Shown: positions 59,401 through 64,000 of the stretch, in pieces
How the letters are laid out: the number at the start of each line of letters is the position of its first letter
How positions within the stretch are numbered: position 1 is the first letter of the stretch
Assembly: GCF_018320785.1 (NCBI RefSeq)
Contig: NC_054886.1
Location: forward strand, 33,832,110-33,896,109
Origin: Cheilinus undulatus
Lineage: Eukaryota > Chordata > Actinopteri > Labriformes > Labridae
Reading direction: 5' to 3'
DNA: 64,000 nucleotides
Notes under the pieces: model-generated
Told to the model about the DNA's origin: nothing
The model's database searches: none
What the model saw: the letters and a program-made list of their open reading frames with translations, nothing else
Position numbers and translations under genes: made by a program

Positions 59401-62400
59401 TTTGTGCGTGTTTTTCTGAGTGAAAAACAAATACAGGCAGTGTAGAAGATTGTTAATAAAGTTTTAACACAAACATGGGTTAGAAATAGTACTGTCTTTT
59501 CAGTTCATTTATTTTTAAATTCATACAAAAGCAACCACACTGGGTCAGCTCTTCCTTACCTCAGTGTCGATTATTGAGATTTTTGTTGGGTAGCGCAGCA
59601 GACGGAAGTACTCTGCAACCTTTATAAATTTAAAGAGATCCAGGATCACGATGTGTCGTACAAACACCTCATCGAGGCTGCTGAGATGTGTTTCATTGCC
59701 CTTCTCCCACCTAACAGGAAACATAAAACAAAGAAGTTACAAAATCATTCAGTCACCTTAGATCCTTCAAAACATTTTACAACATACATATGCCAACAGC
59801 ATTTTCAGACTCAGTTTACGAGAGCTAACACACTTAAAGTTTCAAAGTTGGTATGACAGGGCCTTGTGGGTAATGCTGATGTAAAGCTTTCCTACCTGCC
59901 TTCACCGGTCAGTATGACATCGTCTAAAGAAAAGAAAGTGATCGGCACTCCAGCAGTCATCGATAGGGCTTCAACGACTGCCTCGTCTGATAAGGTAACG
60001 TTCCTGAGAGTAACGCTCCTAAAAAAAGACAATGAGGTCACCGAGGTAAACAACAACAACAACCACAACAAAATCACTATACAATAGTAAAGGTATGACT
60101 GCGGTGGTCCTGAAACACACCCACAAATCACAACTAAGAAAACACATAAACAAAGAAGTATCTGATGTAGGTTTCCAGCTGCCCAACAGTTCTGGGTCTT
60201 CTTTGCAGGATTTTTCCTTTTCTGATGATTTAAATGTTTTCTGTTGGTGAAAGGTCTGGACTGCAGGCAGACCACTTCATAGCCCGGACTCTTTATTTGT
60301 GAAGCCATGCTGTTGTGATGGATGTGGTATGTGGTTCAGCATGGTCTTGCTGACAGAGACGTTGTCTGGATGAGAGCATATGTTGCTCTAAAACCTCTCT
60401 CAGCATTGATAGTTCCTTTCCAGATGTTAGAGCTGCCCACGCCATAGGCACTAATGCACCCCCATACCATCAGAGATGCAGGCTTTAGAGCTGAGCCAGG
60501 AGAACAAGCTGGATGCTCCCTCTCCTCTTCAGTTCACAGGACATGATGTCCATGGTTTCTTAACCCTTGTGCCCTCCTCAAATTTACTACCCTCTGGACA
60601 CCTTCGAGGCAAAAATGTACACGTACAGAAAAATTGCCATGTCAACATTTTTTTCTACTTTTTTTTTCCATAAACCTCTTCAAACAACTTAAGACCTGCT
60701 CAGATCTACCAAACATGAAAACACTTTTAATAATTTAACCCTTTAAATGCCAGTTTCATTATTTGAAATAATTTTTTTTTTACTAAAAAGCACACACACA
60801 AAAAAAATACATTATTTTCCATATAATAGATAGCAGAAAAATGGGGCTTTGGTGCTGATGAGAGTCTTGGATGGATCAAAGATCAGCAACAAAATTGATT
60901 TGATAGCATTTGTGTTTTTTTGTAGTACCAGCTTTAACATTAGGGCACCCTCTGGACACCTTTGAGGCAAAAATGTACATGTTAAAAGAAATCTGCCATT
61001 AAATCAGCACACAAATACTTTTTCTGCTTTTTTTTCATATATCTTTTTAACAACTTCAGACCTGCTCAAAACTACCAAACATTCAATAATTTTCGAGATT
61101 TTCACCCTTTAAATGCCAGTTTGATTATTTGAAATATTTTATTTTTCACTACAAACAAACAAACAAACAAACAAACAAACAAACAAACAAACCACTCTGT
61201 GCATTCAAAAACATGAAAAGTGAATTATTTTCCATAAAATTAATAGTTGAAAGATGGGGCTTTGGGGGTGATGAGAGTCATGGATGGGTCAAAGATTAGC
61301 AACAAAGTTGATTAGATTGCATTTGTATTTTTTTTATTTTTTTTATTTTTTATTTTTGTAGTTCCAGCTTTAACATTAGGGCACCCTCTGGACACCTTCG
61401 ATGCAAAAATGTACATGTTAAAAAAATCTGCTATTAAATCAGCATACGTCAGTATTTGTTACTGACATTTTATGCAGCACCCCAACTTTTTTGGTGTTCA
61501 GGTAGTAGGTTCAGGACTACGCAGACCACCTGAGTATGCTCTGCCTTGGCTAGGACTCAGGAGTATAATTCAGGTGCATCAGTGTAAAATCAGAAGAACT
61601 GAGGAGACACATTTACCTGATTCTCCTCTTAGTCAACTCTGTGAGGGGCTCCACAGATCCAGTCCCAACCAGATAGACCTCTTGCACAACGATGGGTGTG
61701 TTTGAGTATGCCACATCAGCGAGAACAGCTGAAGCTAAGGCTCTGTCTGTTGAAACTGGACCCTGGAGGCTCAAAGTGACATGACCTAGTGGCCATATAC
61801 CTGCCAGAGCCCCAGACTCGTACCTAAGGAGGGAAATACACAGTGTTTAAACTCTGCCACCAGGGGGCTCTCAATCCAAACAATAAAAAAATATGAGCCA
61901 AGTAGTCATGTAAGAAAATGTTTTGCTGATTTGATGTGGGGAAACTCGATTGCGCCCCATGCTATTTTGACTTTGAGCTTTCAGCAGATACAACACTGTC
62001 AACTCCCCACCTTTTAAGGTTATTGGCATGTAGAGTGAGCTCCTCCAGCTCTGTGACCCCTGACAGATCTCCTCTCTTTATCTCCAGCAGAGCAGGACCT
62101 CCAAAAGCCAGCCTCCTCAGTCTGACCAGGCTCTGAAACACGGGGGGAGACCCCAGACAGCTGGAGAAGAGGAAGTGAGAGAAGCAACACCCATAGGCGT
62201 GAAACATTTCAACACTTTGATATGTAAAGAGGCTTCTGCTCAATCTTTTCTATGAAATTTGGACTCCTTACCTGTAGGGGTTGTTGAGCAGGTTGAGCTG
62301 CTGCAGAGCACTGAGCTTGTTGAACCATTCATGGTTGAGAGCAGTCAGGTTATTATCAGACAGATCCAGATTCTCCAGACTCCAAAGAGAATCAAACGCT

Positions 62401-63943
62401 GATGGATGGATCACAGCTAGACTGTTACCTGAAAGAGCATTATCTATGTTTAATATTATCCTGGAGTGTCATTAAAACCAACCTGATGTCAGAGAAAAAC
62501 ACAAAATCTGCAATCTGCAGATAAAAGCAAGCGATGAAATGTAAAGCAAGGCAATGGGGTGCAGTGATTGCCCCTTTACTCTGTTCTTAACCCTTGTGCC
62601 CTCTTTGGGAATTTTTGGCCATTTTTCTCAACTCTTTTTTTAAAATTTGTGATCATTTAGTCAGTTTTATAGCTTGTGGCATGAATTTTTACAGGAACTT
62701 TTCTGTCTAGTTAATTTTTTGAAATCCAACATGTTTGACTCTTAAACGTCATTCAGACTCTCTCAATGAATTTTGTACCCTCTGGACACCTTCAAGGCAA
62801 AAATGTGCGCATTCAAAAAAACTGCTATTAAATCAGCATACATCAATGTTTTTTTTGTCCTTTTTTTCATAAATCTTATTAACAACTTCAAACTTGCTCA
62901 AAACTACCAAACATTAAATGATCCTCAGAATTTTAACCCTTTTAAACTTACACAAAAACTCTCCATAACATAACAGACAAAAATACAAGAATTTGGTGCA
63001 TGGTCCAACAATGAGTAAACGGTTGAATCTGGTGGAATACAGCAAAAATGTCAAATTTCACTAGACTTCTTCACATTGAAATGCTGATATTAAAGAATGC
63101 ATGAATTTAAACAGCAATGACAGTGAGAATAAAAAACCTGGTTTTAATGGAAGTCAATGGGGGCATTTTTGCCGCGAAGATGTCAAGAGGGTATTTCTGA
63201 CATTACGTAAAAAAAAACAATATTGATGTATGCTGATTTAATGGCAGATTTATTTAACATGTACATTGTTGCCTCGAAGGTGTCTCGAGGGTAGTAAATT
63301 TGAGGAGGGCACAAGGGTTAATTTCCTCTCTGATGCTGAGATGGGCGAGAATCAAGGAAAACAGGAGATGATAAGGAAAACAGGAGTTTCAAAAAGAGAA
63401 TTTCTTCTAACTTTCTTTCTCTGTCCTTACTCAATGGAGCTTGTTTTACAAAGTGGAAAGGGTTCACATTTATGATGGCCATAATTGACATATTGTGACT
63501 TTGACTTTTGTGAAAACCAGGCAACACTAAAGCTTTTCAGTACAAAGCCGCACACTTCTTCAATCAGTAGAATATTTTAACTTTGTGTTGTGGACTAGCT
63601 CGTGTCTGTAGTCATGAATTTCAGCTCACACAATATCACTTATTTACAAAACGCATCAAATCGAGTCATTATTACCGTGTAGACTCAAGGCTCTCAGCTT
63701 CCTGTGGCCGGTCAGATCATCATCAGTCACCTCAGTGATGTTGTTGAAGGAGAGATCAAGAGTCAAGGCGTGGTCTGAAACCACAGGAACATGAACAAAT
63801 CCACTGTAGGAGCAGTTACAGAAGAACCGTTGGTCACAACGTTCACAAGACCATCTCTCTCCATCAGTGTCTGACCTCTGAACCCAGCAGAGTGAGAGAA
63901 GGAGGACGAAAGGGGGAAAATAACTGTGTGTTCGCTGCCCCAT
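53419..63943 (-). CDS. tlr2: Toll-like receptor 2, copy C (11 coding exons)
   Basis: Third complete TLR2 gene and the most diverged in its ectodomain. Exons on the minus strand: 63676-63943, 62272-62428, 62011-62160, 61617-61823, 59896-60018, 59560-59710, 58737-58901, 54740-54919, 54515-54655, 53931-54436, 53419-53833. They join in frame to 820 aa. Start chosen at [16 protein letters not shown]; an upstream in-frame Met at 63988 is possible, but TTTGCAG lies just before the chosen ATG and could be a splice acceptor. The LRRNT is [12 protein letters not shown]. Exon 4 differs from copy A at 23 of 69 residues, while exon 11 differs at only a handful. The TIR keeps [17 protein letters not shown] and FWESLRRAL. 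Intron 9 is 78 nt, a multiple of three, and has no in-frame stop. Introns 1 and 4 hold TTAA-flanked repeats and intron 7 (54920-58736) holds several repeat arrays. Confidence 0.87.
54437..54514 (-). other. Copy C intron 9, 78 nt, open in frame
   Basis: The GT...AG intron between exons 9 and 10 keeps the reading frame and has no stop, so exon 9, intron and exon 10 form one 242-codon frame (53927-54655). In copies A and B the same intron has an in-frame TAG. Retention would insert 26 residues ([19 protein letters not shown]...) between the last LRR and the LRRCT. Confidence 0.9.
54920..55364. other. Copy C intron 7, part nearest exon 8
   Basis: No clear repeat or gene. A short A-run lies near 55198-55208. 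Confidence 0.4.
55365..56645 (+). repeat. TTTTTGCCACTTTT-type array in copy C intron 7, split by a MITE
   Basis: Array blocks at 55365-55785 and 56390-56645 are separated by the element at 55789-56384. The right end continues into CAAAAATTTGGCTCTTTGGT and TTGAGTAACACTG, which matches the right end of the hAT element at 30503-31436, so this array is probably the interior of a related element. Confidence 0.75.
55789..56384. mobile_element. TA-flanked MITE with GGGGAGAGTGGGG ends
   Basis: The 13-bp terminal inverted repeats GGGGAGAGTGGGG and CCCCACTCTCCCC match perfectly and are flanked by TA at 55787-55788 and 56385-56386. The interior repeats GATTTGTGCCAAAGGG. TA duplication suggests the Tc1/mariner superfamily; no transposase is present. 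Confidence 0.8.
56754..56873. mobile_element. Short hAT-like element
   Basis: CAGAGGTTCACAAAGT at the left faces ACTTTGAAAACCACTG at the right, about 115 bp apart. Target duplication not resolved. Confidence 0.45.
57000..58205 (-). repeat. Inverse-orientation TTTTTGCC-type array in copy C intron 7
   Basis: Plus strand reads units such as AAAAATGGGTCAAAAGTGGC over 1.2 kb, the complement of the array found elsewhere. Small frames on both strands are repeat by-products. Confidence 0.85.
58206..58736. other. Copy C intron 7, part nearest exon 7
   Basis: No repeat or gene recognised. The exon 7 donor lies at 58735-58736. Confidence 0.4.
58902..59559. other. Copy C intron 6
   Basis: 658 bp with normal donor and acceptor; no internal feature recognised. 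It does not carry the arrays seen in copy A intron 6. Confidence 0.5.
60100..60559. repeat. Dispersed repeat remnant in copy C intron 4
   Basis: The segment around CATCAGAGATGCAGGCTTTA, CAAGCTGGATGCTCCCTCTC and CACAGGACATGATGTCCATG resembles a sequence widely dispersed in fish genomes. Family not assigned. It is cut off by the TTAA element that begins at 60560. Confidence 0.4.
60560..61470. mobile_element. TTAA-type repeat, right end missing, copy C intron 4
   Basis: Begins TTAACCCTTGTGCCCTCCTC. Inside are two related subunits, each with GGGGCTTTGGTGCTGATGAG-like sequence (60842 and 61255) and CACCCTCTGGACACCTT, plus an AAAC microsatellite at about 61152-61193. No closing GGGTTAA terminus was found before exon 4. 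Confidence 0.65.
62587..63321. mobile_element. Complete TTAA-flanked (piggyBac-like) repeat in copy C intron 1
   Basis: Starts TTAACCCTTGTGCCCTC and ends GAGGGCACAAGGGTTAA, perfect 17-bp inverted ends including the TTAA sites. No transposase inside. piggyBac assignment is inferred from the TTAA target. Confidence 0.75.
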
Positions 63944-64000
63944 ACTGCAAAGGAAAAAGACATTGTTACAGGAGAAGAGAGAGGACATTGCATGATTTTC

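Overview
This window looks like a ray-finned fish chromosome, probably a percomorph teleost. The reasons are multi-exon genes with GT-AG introns, a TLR2 gene split into many coding exons (TLR2 is split in this way in several teleosts, whereas mammals have a single coding exon), and a dense load of teleost-type Tc1, hAT, PIF/Harbinger-like and tRNA-SINE insertions. No bacterial or viral features were seen.

The core of the window is a tandem cluster of three complete Toll-like receptor 2 genes, all on the minus strand: copy A (7322-18099), copy B (37735-49438) and copy C (53419-63943). Each was assembled from 11 coding exons whose splice sites and phases join without a frameshift, giving predicted proteins of 814, 816 and 820 aa. 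Each has a signal peptide, LRRNT, leucine-rich repeat ectodomain, LRRCT, one membrane helix and a TIR domain with the TLR2 signature. A fourth, broken piece (22089-23692) carries exons 1, 2 and a truncated exon 3, and is a near copy of the start of copy B. A conserved 5'-flank segment at about 1085-1150 matches the region upstream of copy A and hints at a further TLR gene to the left of the window.

Layout: 1-7300 is mobile-element and minisatellite sequence downstream of copy A (a dead Tc1 element with a hAT element nested in it, then a 42-bp minisatellite). 7.3-18.1 kb is copy A, whose third intron holds a 1.3-kb ATTCT pentanucleotide array. 18.1-24.7 kb holds Tc1 remnants and the partial TLR2 copy. 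24.7-34.6 kb is a composite repeat region with an array of tRNA-like modules and five exons of a kinesin-1 heavy chain (KIF5) gene fragment, one of them broken by a perfect 91-bp inverted repeat. 34.6-49.4 kb is the 3' flank and body of copy B. 49.4-63.9 kb is the 3' flank and body of copy C. The 3' flanks of B and C are homologous, so the duplication unit included about 2 kb beyond the stop codon.

The three receptors probably act in the same pathway: cell-surface sensing of bacterial lipoprotein-type ligands and MyD88-dependent signalling through the TIR domain. The ectodomain exons 4-7 have diverged, whereas the LRRCT-TM-TIR exons are almost identical, suggesting diversified recognition coupled to a homogenised signalling module. 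Several mobile elements sit in one copy while the matching site in another copy is empty, so the insertions can be dated relative to the duplications.
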